A DNA stretch of 64,000 nucleotides from Longispora fulva. Lineage in GTDB: Bacteria; Actinomycetota; Actinomycetes; Mycobacteriales; Micromonosporaceae. The stretch is taken from NCBI RefSeq assembly GCF_015751905.1, contig NZ_JADOUF010000001.1:7874001-7938000 (forward strand). Direction: 5' to 3'. The position numbers and the translations under genes were made by a program. Positions 26,950 to 37,401 of this stretch are shown piece after piece. The notes below the pieces were generated by a model. It worked only from the letters and a program-made list of their open reading frames with translations, made no database searches and was not told the origin of the DNA. How positions within the stretch are numbered: position 1 is the first letter of the stretch; each line of letters opens with the position of its first letter.

Positions 26950-28040
26950 GCGCGCCGGGATCCGAAGGCGCGGCGGAACAGTCGGTCGGCGGCGCGTTGC
27001 CGGTCCGGCCGGAGTTCCAGGGCATGTCGCCCTACGGCGCCCCGCAGCTCGACGTCGCCGTCCGGCTGAACACCAACGAGAACTCCTACCCGGTGCCGCC
27101 GGAGGTCGTCGACGCGATCTCGGCGGCCCTCGGCGCGGAGCTCTCCCAGCTCAACCGCTACCCGGACCGCGACGCCGTGGCCCTGCGCGCGGCCCTGGCC
27201 GACTACCTGGGCGTGACCACGGCCCAGATCTGGGCGGCCAACGGCTCCAACGAGGTGCAGCAGGAGATCCTGCAGGTGTTCGCCGGCCCCGGGCGTTCGG
27301 CGCTCGGGTTCACGCCCACCTACTCGATGCACCCGCTGCTCGCGCTGGGCACGGGCACGACGTGGATCGCCGGGGAGCGCACGGCGGACTTCGCGCTGGC
27401 CGACCCGGTGGCCCAGGTGCGCGCGGCGGACCCGGACGTGGTCTTCCTGTGCTCGCCGAACAACCCGACCGGCACGGCGCTGGACCTGGACACGATCCGT
27501 TCCGTGGCGCGGGTGGCCCGGGGCATGGTCGTCGTGGACGAGGCGTACGCGGAGTTCCGCCGGGCCGGCACGCCCAGCGCGTTGGACCTGCTGCCGGAGT
27601 TCCCCCGGTTGATCGTGACCCGGACGATGAGCAAGGCGTTCGGGTTCGCCGGCGGCCGGCTCGGGTACCTGGCGGCGAGCCCGGCCGTGGTGGACGCGGT
27701 GCAGCTGGTCCGGTTGCCGTACCACCTGTCGGCGCTGACCCAGGCGGCGGCGCGCGCGGCCCTGGCGCACCGCGCTGTCCTGCTCGGCACCGTGGCGGCC
27801 ATCAAGGCCCAGCGGGATCGGATCGTCGCGGAGCTGCGTGGCCTCGGCCTGACCGTCGCCGACTCCGACGCGAACTTCGTGCTGTTCGAGGTGGGCGGCG
27901 ACCAGGCGGTCTTCTGGGAGAAGCTGCTGGCGGCGGGCGTGCTGGTCCGCGATGTGGGCCTGTCGGGCTGGCTGCGCGTCACGGCCGGCACGGCGGAGGA
28001 GACGGACGCATTCCTGCAGGCTGTGAAGGAGTCACTGTGA
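26946..28040 (+). CDS. hisC: histidinol-phosphate aminotransferase
   Basis: PLP enzyme (fold type I, aspartate aminotransferase superfamily) converting imidazole acetol phosphate to histidinol phosphate. Seen: [11 protein letters not shown] at the substrate side, [23 protein letters not shown], and the PLP lysine in [15 protein letters not shown]. Start is the GTG overlapping the hisD stop; 364 residues, normal. The N-terminal 25 residues are disordered. Confidence 0.95.
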   Translation: MSAPGSEGAAEQSVGGALPVRPEFQGMSPYGAPQLDVAVRLNTNENSYPVPPEVVDAISAALGAELSQLNRYPDRDAVALRAALADYLGVTTAQIWAANGSNEVQQEILQVFAGPGRSALGFTPTYSMHPLLALGTGTTWIAGERTADFALADPVAQVRAADPDVVFLCSPNNPTGTALDLDTIRSVARVARGMVVVDEAYAEFRRAGTPSALDLLPEFPRLIVTRTMSKAFGFAGGRLGYLAASPAVVDAVQLVRLPYHLSALTQAAARAALAHRAVLLGTVAAIKAQRDRIVAELRGLGLTVADSDANFVLFEVGGDQAVFWEKLLAAGVLVRDVGLSGWLRVTAGTAEETDAFLQAVKESL

Positions 28041-28636
28041 GGACCGGACGGGTCGAGCGGGTCACCAAGGAGACCAAGGTCCTCGTCGAGCTGGACCTCG
28101 ACGGCGGCCCGGTCACGGTGTCCACCGGGGTCGGCTTCTACGACCACATGCTGCACCAGCTCGGCCGGCACGGCGGCATCGGCATGAACATCGCCGTCGA
28201 GGGTGACCTGCACATCGACGCGCACCACACGCTGGAGGACACGGCGATCGGGCTGGGCGACGCGTTCGCCGAGGCGGCCGGGGACAAGCTCGGGGTGCGC
28301 CGGTTCGGGCACGCGATCGTGCCGCTCGACGAGGTGCTGGTCCAGGCGGTGGTCGACCTGTCCGGCCGGCCGTACTGCGTGCACGAGGAACCGGCGGGGC
28401 TCGCGCCGTTGATCGGGCCGGCGTACCCGACGAGCATGACCCGGCACATCTGGGAGTCGTTCGCCCACCATGCGAGGATCACCCTGCACGTGACCGTGCA
28501 GCGGGCCGCGCGGCCCGGAGCCCAGCCTGACGCGCACCACGTGGTGGAGGCCCAGTTCAAGGCCGTCGCCCGGGCGTTGCGGGACGCGATCCGGATCGAG
28601 GGCACGGACGTTCCGAGTACCAAGGGAATTCTTTGA
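28037..28636 (+). CDS. hisB: imidazoleglycerol-phosphate dehydratase
   Basis: Manganese-dependent dehydratase. The two His-rich metal motifs are present: [13 protein letters not shown] and [15 protein letters not shown], with the second half copy HHARITLHV and [20 protein letters not shown]. Single-domain form of 199 residues, without a phosphatase domain. GTG overlaps the hisC stop. Its own stop overlaps a TTG-started small ORF. Confidence 0.95.
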   Translation: MRTGRVERVTKETKVLVELDLDGGPVTVSTGVGFYDHMLHQLGRHGGIGMNIAVEGDLHIDAHHTLEDTAIGLGDAFAEAAGDKLGVRRFGHAIVPLDEVLVQAVVDLSGRPYCVHEEPAGLAPLIGPAYPTSMTRHIWESFAHHARITLHVTVQRAARPGAQPDAHHVVEAQFKAVARALRDAIRIEGTDVPSTKGIL

Positions 28637-28785
28637 GCATCGTTCTTCTCGCCTTGGCGGGCATCCTGTTCGGTGGCGCGTGGTCGTTGCAGCAGCAGGA
28701 CCGGCCGAAGCCGGTGATCGCGATCGTCGGGCTCCTCGGCGTGCTGTCGCTCCTCGGCGGCATCCTGTGGATGTTGCCGAAGTGA
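28633..28785 (+). CDS. 50-residue two-helix membrane protein between hisB and hisH
   Basis: A small ORF with a TTG start overlapping the hisB stop (TTGA) and a TGA overlapping the hisH GTG (GTGA). The product has two hydrophobic helices, [17 protein letters not shown] and [19 protein letters not shown], joined by QQQDRPKP, and ends MLPK. AAGGGA lies before the start. Small membrane proteins at this place are found in other actinomycete his operons, which supports its being a real gene. Function unknown. Confidence 0.75.
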   Translation: MSIVLLALAGILFGGAWSLQQQDRPKPVIAIVGLLGVLSLLGGILWMLPK

Positions 28786-29384
28786 GCCGGGTCGTCGTCC
28801 TGGACTACGGTTCGGGCAATCTGCGCTCCGCCGAGCGGGCCATGGTCCGGGCCGGCGCGGACGTCACGGTGACCGACGACCTGGCGCTCGCGCTGGAGGC
28901 CGACGGACTGGTCGTGCCCGGCGTGGGCGCCTACGCCGCGTGCGTCGCGGGCCTGCTGGCCCTCGGCGGGGACGCCACGATCCGGGAGCGGTTGCGGCGG
29001 GAGCGGCCGGTCCTGGGCATCTGCGTGGGCGCGCAGATCATGTTCGGGTACGGCGACGAGCACGGCACGCACACCGAAGGCCTGGGTCTGCTGCCGGGCG
29101 GGGTGACCCGGCTCAAGGCGCCGGTGGTGCCGCACATGGGCTGGTCCCCGGTCGCCGTCGCGCCCGGGTCGGTGCTGTTCGACGGCGTCGAGGGCGAGCG
29201 GTTCTACTTCGTGCACTCCTACGCGGCCCGGCCGTGGGACGCCCCGGGGGTCACCACCGCCACCCACGGCGAGGAGTTCGTGGCCGCAGTGGAGGCCGGG
29301 GCGTTGTCGGTGACCCAGTTCCACCCGGAGAAGTCCGGCGACGCCGGGGCCCGGCTGCTGCGCAACTGGGTGGCGACGCTGTGA
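28782..29384 (+). CDS. hisH: imidazole glycerol phosphate synthase, glutamine amidotransferase subunit
   Basis: Class I glutaminase that feeds ammonia to HisF. Start of the fold [13 protein letters not shown], nucleophile Cys in [14 protein letters not shown] (near residue 81), and His/Glu of the triad in [11 protein letters not shown]. The family usually reads GICLGMQ; here it is GICVGAQ, with the Cys kept. 200 residues. Its partner hisF is not adjacent but 6 kb away on the other strand. Confidence 0.95.
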   Translation: MSRVVVLDYGSGNLRSAERAMVRAGADVTVTDDLALALEADGLVVPGVGAYAACVAGLLALGGDATIRERLRRERPVLGICVGAQIMFGYGDEHGTHTEGLGLLPGGVTRLKAPVVPHMGWSPVAVAPGSVLFDGVEGERFYFVHSYAARPWDAPGVTTATHGEEFVAAVEAGALSVTQFHPEKSGDAGARLLRNWVATL

Positions 29385-29396
29385 CCGGGGTGTGCC

Positions 29397-29711
29397 GTGG
29401 CTAAGGTGCGGGCGCAGAAGCGGGCCGCCCGGCTGGCCGAGGGCCAGGCGCGCCGGCTGAGGGCGGAGCGTCGGGAGAACCGCCGCCGCCGGGTCCGTGC
29501 GTTGTTCCGCCCGCGCCGGAGGGGTACCGGTCGGATCAGCCCCCGCCGCAGCCGCGCCGAGCGGGCCGGCATCGTGCTGGTGGCCGTCGCGCTGCTCTTC
29601 CTCACCTGGTTCTACCTGGACTCGTTCCCGGCGCAGCTCGCGATCACGGTGCTGCTGTTGGTGGCGAGTCCCGCCCTGATCGTGATGACCCTGGACCGGA
29701 GAACCCGATGA
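29397..29711 (+). CDS. Arg-rich small membrane protein of the his operon
   Basis: Not a named family. The first 55 residues are extremely basic, with [19 protein letters not shown] and PRRSRAER, followed by two hydrophobic helices ([18 protein letters not shown] and [17 protein letters not shown]). It could bind nucleic acid or anionic lipid at the membrane (inference). GTG start 12 bases after hisH; the stop overlaps the ATG of priA (ATGA), so it belongs to the operon. 104 residues. Confidence 0.75.
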   Translation: MAKVRAQKRAARLAEGQARRLRAERRENRRRRVRALFRPRRRGTGRISPRRSRAERAGIVLVAVALLFLTWFYLDSFPAQLAITVLLLVASPALIVMTLDRRTR

Positions 29712-30427
29712 CGCTGGAACTGCTGCCCGCCGTGGACGTCGCCGACGGGCAGGCGGTGCGCCTGACCCAGGGCGCCGCCGGTACCGAGACCTCCTACGGC
29801 GACCCGTTGTCCGCCGCGCTGGACTGGCAGAACCAGGGCGCGGAGTGGATCCACCTGGTGGACCTGGACGCGGCGTTCGGCCGGGGCTCCAACGCCGCGC
29901 TGCTCGCGGACGTGGTCGCCCGGCTGGACACGAAGGTCGAGTTGTCGGGCGGGATCCGGGACACCGCGTCCCTGGAGGCGGCGCTGGCCACGGGCGCGAC
30001 CCGGGTGAACATCGGCACCGCGGCGTTGGAGGACCCGGAGTGGTGCGACCGGATCGTCGGCGAGTACGGCGACCGGGTCGCGATCGGGCTCGACGTGCGG
30101 GGCCGGACCCTGGCGGCCCGGGGCTGGACGAAGGAGGGCGGCGACCTGTACGAGGTCCTCGACCGTCTGGAGCTGGCCGGCTGCGCGCGGTACGTGGTCA
30201 CCGACGTCACCAAGGACGGCATGCTGTCCGGCCCGAACCTGGAGCTGTACCGGGACCTGTGCGCGTACACGTCGAAGCCGGTGGTGGCCAGCGGCGGGGT
30301 GTCCACGCTGGACGACCTGCGCGCACTGTCCACGGTGCCGGGCCTGGAGGGCGTGATCGCCGGCAAGGCCCTGTACGCCGGCGCGTTCACGGTGACCGAG
30401 GCCCTGGCGGTGCTGCGGTCAGCCTGA
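29708..30427 (+). CDS. priA: PriA: bifunctional HisA/TrpF isomerase
   Basis: TIM-barrel isomerase. In actinobacteria without a trpF gene this protein does both the HisA and the TrpF steps. Catalytic Asp residues are in [15 protein letters not shown] and [12 protein letters not shown]; phosphate loops are LSGGIRD and [11 protein letters not shown]. No trpF is visible in this window near trpC or trpE, which fits the dual role, but the rest of the genome is not seen. 239 residues. Its last nine bases overlap the end of the convergent LuxR gene. Confidence 0.9.
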   Translation: MTLELLPAVDVADGQAVRLTQGAAGTETSYGDPLSAALDWQNQGAEWIHLVDLDAAFGRGSNAALLADVVARLDTKVELSGGIRDTASLEAALATGATRVNIGTAALEDPEWCDRIVGEYGDRVAIGLDVRGRTLAARGWTKEGGDLYEVLDRLELAGCARYVVTDVTKDGMLSGPNLELYRDLCAYTSKPVVASGGVSTLDDLRALSTVPGLEGVIAGKALYAGAFTVTEALAVLRSA

Positions 30428-33154
30428 CCGGAGCAGGGTGCTGAGCTGGGTGCGGGAGCGGACGCCCAGTTTGCGGTATACCCGGGTCAACGTCGCCTCC
30501 ACCGTCTTCACGCTGAGGAACAGGGTCGCGGCCACCTCCCGGTTGCTCGCCCCCTGTCCGACCAGCTCGGCGATCCGGGCCTCGGTCCCGGTCAGCGGCT
30601 GGGTGACCGCCGCCCGGGGCTCGGCGGGTCCGCTCTCCAGCCGGTCCAGCGCCGTGGCGGCCAGGGTCACCCACGGCCGGGCCCCGGTCTGCTCGAACGC
30701 CTCCAGCGCCGCGGTCAGCACGTCCCGGGCGGCCCCGCGCCGCCGGCGGCGCTTCTCGACCTGGCCGAGGGCGAGCAGGGTCCTGCCGTGTTCGACCGGC
30801 AGTCCGAGCAGCGCGAAGTCCAGCGCCGCCCGGTCGAGGAGGTCGACGGCTCCGGCGGCGTCGCCGAGCGCCGCGCGGTAGATGCCCTCGGCGCGGCTGA
30901 GCGCGGCGAGCACCCCGGGCCGGTCGAGGGCCAGGGCGGTGAGCCGGGTGGCGGCGATCAGCGCGTACCCCTCGTCGGGGTCGCCGGCCGCGACGTACGC
31001 CGTGGCCAGGTCGGCGTGCCAGCGCAGCAGGGCCGGGTCGAGGACGTAGCCGGCGGTCTCCAGCTCGCGGACCCGGCGCAGAGCGGTGACCGCGCCGGTG
31101 GCGTCGCCGGTGACGAGCTTGACCAGGCCGGACACGTGCAGGTTGCGGGACAGGAAGACGACGTCGTGCTCCTCCTCGGAGGCGTGCGCGCCGCGTTCGG
31201 CGTAGCCCGCCGCGCGGGCGAAACTGCCCCCGGTCGCCTCGACCTGGGCCATCGTGAACCACGACGGGCCGGGGGACAGGCCGGCCTCCTCGCTGACGGC
31301 GACGGCCCGGTGCGCGTGGTCGAGGGCGGCGGCGCACCGGCCGGACTTGGCCTCGACCTCCGCGAGGCTGCGCAGCACCTCGATCAGGTCCTCCGCCCCG
31401 GTGCGCTCGGCGACGGGGAGCAGGCCGAGCAGGGCGGCGCGCGCCTCGGGGAGCTGGTCGTCGTAGACGGCGTGCCGGGCGGCCAGGTAGCTGGGGGTGT
31501 TGCGCAGGCCCATCGGGGCCTCGGGGGCGTCGCAGGCGAGCGCGCGCTGGAGGGTGCGGGCGGAGTCCGGTACCCCGAGAATGCGTTCGACGCGGGCCTG
31601 CATCGTCAGGGCCATCGCCTCGATGACCCGGTCGCCACCCTGGGCGGCGAGGGTCGCCGCGCGCGCGGCCTCGGCCCTGGCCCGCTGCGGGGAACCCTCG
31701 GACAGGTTGGCCCGCCAGGCGAGCCGCAGGTGCACGGCGGCGAGCAGCGCGGGCTCGTCGGCGGCGTCGGCGATGGCCCTGGCGAACGTCTCGTCCAGGT
31801 CGTCGAGGGCCTGGCCGGCGGCGTCGACGATCGCCAGGTGCGCGCGGACCCGGACCGCCGGGGCCGTGGCCCGGGCGAGCAGCGCGTCGGCGGCCCACCG
31901 GGCCAGGTCGGTGCGGCCGGCGTGCCCGGCCTCCTCGGCGGCGGTGAGCAGCCGGCGTTCGGCGCCCTCCGGGTGGCACAGCGGGGTGCGTTCGGCCGCG
32001 AGGATGTGCAGCTCCGCCGAGCGGGCCCGGTCGCGGGCCGACCGGCCGGCGGCGCACAGCTCCTCGGCGAGTTCCTCGTCGGGCACGTCGGTGGCCAGGG
32101 CGCGGTGCCGGATCCGGTCGAGCGGGTCGGCGGCCAGGTCGGCGAGCGCCGCGTGCCACGAGGTGCGCTCGTCCCAGGACGCCTCGGCGGCCAGTGCGGT
32201 GGCCAGCACGCCGGCCGTGAACGCGACGGCCCCGCCGTCGGACACCGTGACCAGCCCGGCGGCCTCCGCGACGGCCAGTTCCTCCGCCGCGTCGGCCCGG
32301 CCGGCCCGGCGGAGCAGCGCCACGGTGGGGGCGGCGGTCAGTGCGGCCGGCAGCAGGGTGGCGAGCACGGCCGGGGGCACGGCGGCGAGGCGGGCGCCGA
32401 TCAGGTCGCGGAGCCGTTCGGGCAGCGCGACGTCGTCGAGGGGCCGGGTGCTGCCGGCGCCGGCGGCCACGGCCCGACCGATCTCCAGCATCAGGTACGG
32501 GTTCCCCCCGCTCGCCGCGTGCACCGGCCCGACGAGCCGGCAGGGCAGCCCGTGGGCCTCGAGGAACGCCGCCACATCGTCGGAGTTCAATGGTGGGACG
32601 CCCAGCTCGGTCACCGGCGAGGGGCACAGCGCCCGGCCGGGACCCCCGCAGCCGTTACGCTCCGCGACGAGGAGTGGGATGTGGGGGTCGGTGCGCCGGT
32701 GCGCGTGCCCGAGGACCGCGACGCTGTCCGGGTCGGCCCACTGCGCGTCGTCGACGACGATCAGGGCCGGGGCCGTGCGGTGCAGCAGGGTCGCCACCGC
32801 GATCCGCAGGGCGAGCCGGTCCGGCTGGCCGGGGGCCGGGTCGGCGAGCCGCAGGACGGCGTGCACGGCGGCGCGCTGCGGCCCGGGCAGGGCCGCGACG
32901 AACTCGGCCGGCACGGCGCCCAGCACCTCGGCGACCAGGCTGTACGGCGTCGTGACGTCGGCCGGCACGGCCCCGGCCCGTAGGCACGGCCCGTCGGTGC
33001 CGGCGACCACCGCGTCGAGCAGTGCCGTCTTGCCTGCGCCGTCGGGGCCGGTGAGCAGGACCTGGCCGTCCCGGTCCAGCCGGGCGCGCAGCTCGGCGAG
33101 CAGCTCGTCGCGCCCGACGAGGGTGAGGGTGACGGCGGGGCCGATGAGTCGCAT
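30419..33154 (-). CDS. large ATP-binding LuxR-type (LAL) transcriptional regulator
   Basis: A 911-residue regulator. N-terminal AAA-type ATPase with Walker [13 protein letters not shown] near residue 35 and Walker B-like [11 protein letters not shown], a long helical middle part of TPR-like repeats, and a C-terminal LuxR helix-turn-helix ([20 protein letters not shown] and [16 protein letters not shown]). I use ATG 33154 because AGGGGGTGG precedes it; GTG 33172 is in frame upstream. It runs opposite to the his operon and divergently from a secreted protease, its most likely target (inference). It interrupts the usual priA-ridA-hisF order. Confidence 0.88.
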   Translation of the reverse strand: MRLIGPAVTLTLVGRDELLAELRARLDRDGQVLLTGPDGAGKTALLDAVVAGTDGPCLRAGAVPADVTTPYSLVAEVLGAVPAEFVAALPGPQRAAVHAVLRLADPAPGQPDRLALRIAVATLLHRTAPALIVVDDAQWADPDSVAVLGHAHRRTDPHIPLLVAERNGCGGPGRALCPSPVTELGVPPLNSDDVAAFLEAHGLPCRLVGPVHAASGGNPYLMLEIGRAVAAGAGSTRPLDDVALPERLRDLIGARLAAVPPAVLATLLPAALTAAPTVALLRRAGRADAAEELAVAEAAGLVTVSDGGAVAFTAGVLATALAAEASWDERTSWHAALADLAADPLDRIRHRALATDVPDEELAEELCAAGRSARDRARSAELHILAAERTPLCHPEGAERRLLTAAEEAGHAGRTDLARWAADALLARATAPAVRVRAHLAIVDAAGQALDDLDETFARAIADAADEPALLAAVHLRLAWRANLSEGSPQRARAEAARAATLAAQGGDRVIEAMALTMQARVERILGVPDSARTLQRALACDAPEAPMGLRNTPSYLAARHAVYDDQLPEARAALLGLLPVAERTGAEDLIEVLRSLAEVEAKSGRCAAALDHAHRAVAVSEEAGLSPGPSWFTMAQVEATGGSFARAAGYAERGAHASEEEHDVVFLSRNLHVSGLVKLVTGDATGAVTALRRVRELETAGYVLDPALLRWHADLATAYVAAGDPDEGYALIAATRLTALALDRPGVLAALSRAEGIYRAALGDAAGAVDLLDRAALDFALLGLPVEHGRTLLALGQVEKRRRRRGAARDVLTAALEAFEQTGARPWVTLAATALDRLESGPAEPRAAVTQPLTGTEARIAELVGQGASNREVAATLFLSVKTVEATLTRVYRKLGVRSRTQLSTLLRSG

Positions 33155-33355
33155 CGTCCACCCCCTGTCCACGCGAATGTCTCGATGACGTTACTGCACA
33201 ATTCCTTAACACAGGGTGAAAGGGGGTTCCGATCTTGTCACGGTGAAATAACTGTCCGTATTTCCCTGGGGGGACAAGGGAATTCCCCGTATCGCGCACG
33301 CCTGTCGATGCCTAGCGTTTCGTCGCACACCATCGATCACAGAGGATGTGCGCAG
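33155..33355. promoter_or_regulatory. divergent promoter region, LuxR regulator / S1 protease
   Basis: The 201-base gap holds a perfect palindrome GGGAATTCCC (33278-33287) beside a GGGGGGACAAGGG run, and a TAGCGT -10-like hexamer (33313-33318) 38 bases before the protease ATG. It is AT-richer than its flanks near 33190-33260. Operator function is inferred from position only. Confidence 0.35.
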
Positions 33356-34993
33356 ATGAAACGCAGTATCTGGCTGGCCGTGACCACGGCCGCGCTGGTG
33401 ACGACGGGAGTGGCGGCCGGATATCCGGCCCTGGCCGGCTACGGTGCCGGCGGCGGCACGGCCGCGTCCCCCGAGATGCTCGCCGGCATGCAGCGCGACC
33501 TGGGCCTCACCGCCTCACAGGCGCGGACCCGCCTCGACCAGCAGGAGTCGGCGAACCGGGCGGCCGGGGCCCTCGGCGGGGACCTGGTGGCCAGCTCGTG
33601 GTTCGACCCGGCGACCGGCAAGCTGACGGTCGCGGTGTCCGACGCGGACGCCGCCGCCCGGGTCAGGGCCGCCGGGGCCGTACCGAGGAACGTCACGCAC
33701 TCCGCCGCCGAGCTGTCCGGCATCGCGCGCAACATCGGCCGGCTCGCCGAGGGCGGCTCCGCCGGGGTGGCGAGCTGGGGCGTGGACGCGAGGAGCAACA
33801 GCGTCGTCGTGTCGGTGTACGACACCGTCGCCGCCGCCGACTTCACGGCCCGCGCGAAGGCCCTCGGCGACGCGGTCCGGGTGGAGACGGTGGCCCGGCC
33901 GTTCGTGCAGCAGACCGGCGTGGTGCAGGCCGGCGACCCGTGGTGGCCGGGGACGGAGTCCAACTGTTCCGTCGCCTTCGCCGCCACGGACTCCTCGGGA
34001 GGCAGGCACTTCGTGACAGCCGGGCACTGCACGAACGACGCGAACCAGGCCGCGTACGGCAAGAACTCCTCCGGCACCAAGGGCGAGCAGCTCGGCACGT
34101 CCAATGTGGGCGGCAGCCGCAGCGTCAACGCCCGCGAGGGCGACATGGGCGTCGTGGCCGTCAACCACGCCAACGCCTGGACGCTCAGCAACTCCGTCAA
34201 CACCTGGGGCGGCGCGGCGGTCAGCGTGAACGGCGTGGCCGAGGCCGTCGTCGGCACCGCGATCTGCAAGTCCGGCAACACCAGCCACTGGACCTGCGGC
34301 ACGGTCACGAAGGTCAACGAGTCGGTGGACTACGGCAACGGCCTGATCATCGACGGCCTGTCGGAGACGAACGCGTGCTCGGCCGGCGGCGACTCCGGCG
34401 GCGCGTACGTGATGGGCACCGGGGCAACGGCCAAGGCGGTCGGCATCCACTCCGGCGGCGGGAACGGCTGCGGGCAGAGCGACCCGAACACCATCTTCCA
34501 GCCGGTCAGCGAGGCCCTGACCAAGTGGGGCCTGACCCTCTACACCGGCGGGTCGACCCCGACCACGGCCCCGCCGACGACCGGGACGCCCACGACGGCC
34601 CCGCCCACCACCCGGCCGCCGACCAGCCAGCCGCCGACCACGGCCCCGCCGGCCGGCCGGACGTTCACCAGCACCCAGTTCGGGTTCATCCCCGACCCGG
34701 GCACCCTGGACAGCCCGGTCACGTCGACCGCCCCGGGCAGCGCGGCCGGCACGGTGACGGTGAAGGTGACCGCCTCGCACTGGTGCGGCTCGGACCTGGA
34801 GATCACGCTGGTGGGGCCGAACGGGGCGCAGTACCCGGTGAAGCAGGCCGGCGGGAGCTGCACCTCCTACAACGGCGGCACCTACCCGGTGTCCGGGGTC
34901 TCCTCGCCGGCGGCCGGGACCTGGACGCTGCGGGTGACCGACGTGAAGGCCTGGAACTTCGGCAACCTGTCGGGTTGGTCTATCACGGTATGA
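33356..34993 (+). CDS. secreted S1 serine protease with pro-region and C-terminal P domain
   Basis: A 545-residue exported protease of the alpha-lytic/streptogrisin group. Signal peptide at residues 1-28 (MKRSIWLAVTTAALVTTGVAAG). A pro-region to about residue 195 precedes the chymotrypsin-fold domain with triad His in VTAGHCT, Asp in REGDMGVVAV and Ser in GGDSGGAYV. After a Thr/Pro linker (about 395-430) comes a P domain (TFTSTQFGFIPDPG to NLSGWSITV) like those of kexin-type proteases and unlike the chitin-binding domains of streptogrisin C. ATG preceded by AGAGGA. A strong hairpin follows. Confidence 0.93.
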   Translation: MKRSIWLAVTTAALVTTGVAAGYPALAGYGAGGGTAASPEMLAGMQRDLGLTASQARTRLDQQESANRAAGALGGDLVASSWFDPATGKLTVAVSDADAAARVRAAGAVPRNVTHSAAELSGIARNIGRLAEGGSAGVASWGVDARSNSVVVSVYDTVAAADFTARAKALGDAVRVETVARPFVQQTGVVQAGDPWWPGTESNCSVAFAATDSSGGRHFVTAGHCTNDANQAAYGKNSSGTKGEQLGTSNVGGSRSVNAREGDMGVVAVNHANAWTLSNSVNTWGGAAVSVNGVAEAVVGTAICKSGNTSHWTCGTVTKVNESVDYGNGLIIDGLSETNACSAGGDSGGAYVMGTGATAKAVGIHSGGGNGCGQSDPNTIFQPVSEALTKWGLTLYTGGSTPTTAPPTTGTPTTAPPTTRPPTSQPPTTAPPAGRTFTSTQFGFIPDPGTLDSPVTSTAPGSAAGTVTVKVTASHWCGSDLEITLVGPNGAQYPVKQAGGSCTSYNGGTYPVSGVSSPAAGTWTLRVTDVKAWNFGNLSGWSITV

Positions 34994-34996
34994 CCG

Positions 34997-35033
34997 GTTT
35001 CGGGGCCACCGACCACCCCGGTGGCCCCGAAAC
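34997..35033 (+). terminator. 15-bp perfect hairpin after the protease gene
   Basis: GTTTCGGGGCCACCG (34997-35011) pairs perfectly with CGGTGGCCCCGAAAC (35019-35033) across a 7-base loop, four bases after the protease stop. Typical intrinsic terminator of this GC class. Confidence 0.8.
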
Positions 35034-35082
35034 TGTCCGATAAGGCCAGTGTCGAATAGATGTGTCCTGGCGTTATCAGGGC

Positions 35083-35580
35083 ATGTCTGTGGAGCGATTG
35101 ACGACCGGCGGCCCGTGGGAGAGCCTGTACGGCTACGCCCGGGCCGTGAAGGCCGGCCCCTGGATCGTCACCGCCGGGTGCACGGCCACGGTGCAGGGCG
35201 ACGTCCGGTGCGTGGGCGACCCGGCCGGCCAGACCAAGGAGGCGTTCCGGATCGCGCTCGACGCGATCGTGGACGCCGGCGCCTCGGTGGGCGACGTGGT
35301 GCGGACCCGGATGTACATCACCGACCCGATGCACGCCGACGCCGTGGGGCGGGCGCACGGGGAGCTGTTCGGGGTGGTGAAGCCGGCGGCCACCGTGGTG
35401 GTGACCCGGCTGCTGCACCCCGAGCAGTTGGTCCAGGTGGAGGTCGAGGCCTACCACCCGGAGGAGCCGACCGCGCCGGAGCGGGCCGGTTGGCGGGACT
35501 CCGCCGGCCTCAGCGCCGACGACCCGGGCAACGACGGGCTCAGCGCACCGGGAGATCTGCTGCTCGAAGGGCTTCTTTGA
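35083..35580 (+). CDS. ridA: RidA/YjgF family enamine deaminase-like protein
   Basis: Small cytoplasmic protein of the RidA family, which hydrolyses reactive imines. Seen: [49 protein letters not shown], and the C-terminal Glu/Tyr region [10 protein letters not shown]. The usual Arg of active RidA ([16 protein letters not shown]) appears present. The family core ends near residue 125; a further 40 residues ([11 protein letters not shown] onward) are extra. The last 41 bases overlap hisF on the other strand. ATG 35083 chosen; GTG 35062 is also in frame. 165 residues. Confidence 0.88.
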   Translation: MSVERLTTGGPWESLYGYARAVKAGPWIVTAGCTATVQGDVRCVGDPAGQTKEAFRIALDAIVDAGASVGDVVRTRMYITDPMHADAVGRAHGELFGVVKPAATVVVTRLLHPEQLVQVEVEAYHPEEPTAPERAGWRDSAGLSADDPGNDGLSAPGDLLLEGLL

Positions 35581-36322
35581 CCTGTGCGACGCTCAACTGG
35601 CCGAAGTGGAACACACTCGCCGCCAGCACCGCGTCCGCCCCGGCCGCCACCGCGGCCGGAAAGTCCCCGACCGCCCCCGCGCCCCCGCTCGCGATCAGTG
35701 GGATGTCGACCTCGGCCCGGACGGTGCGGATCAGCTCCAGGTCGAACCCCGCCTTCGTGCCGTCCGCGTCGATCGAGTTCAGCAGCAGCTCACCGGCACC
35801 GAGTTCGGCGGCGCGGGCGGCCCAGGCCACGGCGTCCATGCCGGTGCCGCGCCGGCCGCCGTGCGTGGTCACCTCGTAACGGGGGCTTCCGGACGGGGTG
35901 TCGCCGGAATCCGCCCCGGTCCGCCGCACGTCCAGTGACAGCGTGAGCACCTGGCTGCCGAACCGTTCGGCGATCTCCCGGATCAGCTCGGGCCGGCTGA
36001 TCGCCGCGGTGTTCACCCCGACCTTGTCGGCCCCGGCGCGCAGCAGCGCGTTGACGTCGTCCACGCTGCGCACCCCGCCGCCGACGGTCAGCGGAATGAA
36101 CACCGTCTCCGCGGTGCGCCGCACGACATCGAGCATCGTGCCGCGTCCGGCCACGGAGGCGGACACGTCGAGGAAGGTCAGCTCGTCGGCGCCCGCGGCG
36201 TCGTAGGTCGCGCCCAGTTCCACCGGGTCGCCGGCGTCGCGCAGGTCCGCGAACCGCACGCCCTTCACGACCCGCCCGTTGTCCACGTCTAGGCAGGGGA
36301 TGACCCGGATCGCCACGCTCAT
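35540..36322 (-). CDS. hisF: imidazole glycerol phosphate synthase, cyclase subunit
   Basis: TIM-barrel cyclase that joins with HisH. Catalytic Asp residues are in [16 protein letters not shown] and in LTLSLDVRR; phosphate loops LTVGGGVRS and [12 protein letters not shown] are present. ATG preceded by GGGGG. 260 residues, normal. It sits apart from the hisDCBHA operon and on the opposite strand, so must have its own promoter upstream of 36322; the gap there (36323-36448) also holds a dispersed repeat. Confidence 0.96.
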   Translation of the reverse strand: MSVAIRVIPCLDVDNGRVVKGVRFADLRDAGDPVELGATYDAAGADELTFLDVSASVAGRGTMLDVVRRTAETVFIPLTVGGGVRSVDDVNALLRAGADKVGVNTAAISRPELIREIAERFGSQVLTLSLDVRRTGADSGDTPSGSPRYEVTTHGGRRGTGMDAVAWAARAAELGAGELLLNSIDADGTKAGFDLELIRTVRAEVDIPLIASGGAGAVGDFPAAVAAGADAVLAASVFHFGQLSVAQVKEALRAADLPVR

Positions 36323-36372
36323 GCCCCCACCCTAAGCGCGTCCAGCCCCTGGGACGGACCGGGGCTTCGCCC

Positions 36373-36410
36373 AAAACCATCATTCGATTACGAATCGGGG
36401 CGTCCCCGGC
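36373..36410 (+). repeat. dispersed intergenic repeat, copy E
   Basis: Reads AAAACCATCATTCGATTACG then AATCGGGGCGTCCCCGG. Matches the first 35 or so bases of copies B and A with the outer GATC missing. It lies exactly where the backbone gene hisF gives way to accessory genes. Confidence 0.55.
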
Positions 36411-36448
36411 GCGCGGCGGCGGCCCGACGCCCTCGTCGACGCACGGCG

Positions 36449-37330
36449 TCAGCCCCGGGCCGCCCACGCCGTCCGCAGCGCCTCCAGGGTCGCCCGGATC
36501 GCCGGCCGGTCGCCGGCGGCTGTGCGCCACACCACGATCATCCGGCGGGTCGGCGGCGGCGTGACCTCCAGGATGTCCACCCCGGCCGGCACCCCGGTCC
36601 GGGCCAGCCGGGGCACCAGCGCCACTCCGAAACCGCGTTCGATCAGGGTGAACTGGGTCGCGAACTCATCGACCAGGAAGTCCGGCCGCACCCCGGGCAG
36701 CACCCGCAGCAGCCAGGTGTGGCAGATAGCGCCCGGGGTCGCCGAGATCCACCGCTCGCCGAACAGGTCGGCCAGCGCGACCGGCCCGGTGAACCGGCCG
36801 GCCGGGGCGAGCAGGTCCGCGACGTCGAACCCGAGTTCGAGGTGCGACATGCCGGGCGGAAGGTCCAGGGCCGCCTCGGGCCAGTCGTCGGCCACCGCGA
36901 GGTCGGCCAGCCCGCGCTGCACGAGGTCCAGGCCGATGTTGGGGTTGCCCTCACGGACGGCGACGGTGAGGTCCGGGTACCCGTCGGCCAGGGTCTGCAA
37001 CGCGTGCGGCAGCAGCCCCCGGCACGCCGTGGCGATGGAGGCGACCGTGACCCGGCCCTCGACCGTGGTCCGGTGCGCGGCGACGGCGGCCTCGGCCTCC
37101 TCGACGGCTGCGAGGACCCGGCCGGCGTGGTCGGCGAGCACCCGGCCCAGCTCGGTGAGCCGGAGCCGGCGGCCGTCCTTCTCGACGAGGGGCGCGCGGA
37201 TCTCCCGTTCGAGTTTGCCGAGGTGCTGGGACACCGCCGACGGGGTGCAGTGCAGGGCGTCGGCGGCGGCGAACACCGTCCCGTACAGCGAGACGGCGTG
37301 CAGCGCGCGCAGCCGGGCGAGCTCGATCAT
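36449..37330 (-). CDS. LysR family transcriptional regulator
   Basis: 293-residue LysR regulator. N-terminal winged helix LARLRALHAVSLYGTVFAAADALHCTPSAVSQHLGKLE (given in part: FAAADALHCTPSAVSQ is the recognition core) and a C-terminal effector domain. The effector is not evident. It diverges from an EamA exporter gene with 71 bases between, the classic arrangement in which LysR controls its neighbour. A palindrome lies between them. Confidence 0.92.
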   Translation of the reverse strand: MIELARLRALHAVSLYGTVFAAADALHCTPSAVSQHLGKLEREIRAPLVEKDGRRLRLTELGRVLADHAGRVLAAVEEAEAAVAAHRTTVEGRVTVASIATACRGLLPHALQTLADGYPDLTVAVREGNPNIGLDLVQRGLADLAVADDWPEAALDLPPGMSHLELGFDVADLLAPAGRFTGPVALADLFGERWISATPGAICHTWLLRVLPGVRPDFLVDEFATQFTLIERGFGVALVPRLARTGVPAGVDILEVTPPPTRRMIVVWRTAAGDRPAIRATLEALRTAWAARG

Positions 37331-37349
37331 GCAGTAACACTAAATCAAT

Positions 37350-37378
37350 CGTGAAGAAATATGAACTGGTGCTTCACG
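37350..37378. promoter_or_regulatory. probable LysR operator (CGTGAAG-N15-CTTCACG)
   Basis: Perfect 7-bp arms CGTGAAG (37350-37356) and CTTCACG (37372-37378) with 15 bases between, inside the short gap between the divergent lysR-type and eamA-type genes. Size and position fit a LysR recognition site. Confidence 0.6.
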
Positions 37379-37401
37379 GTTCGAGGGGGCACTCTCGGGG
37401 C

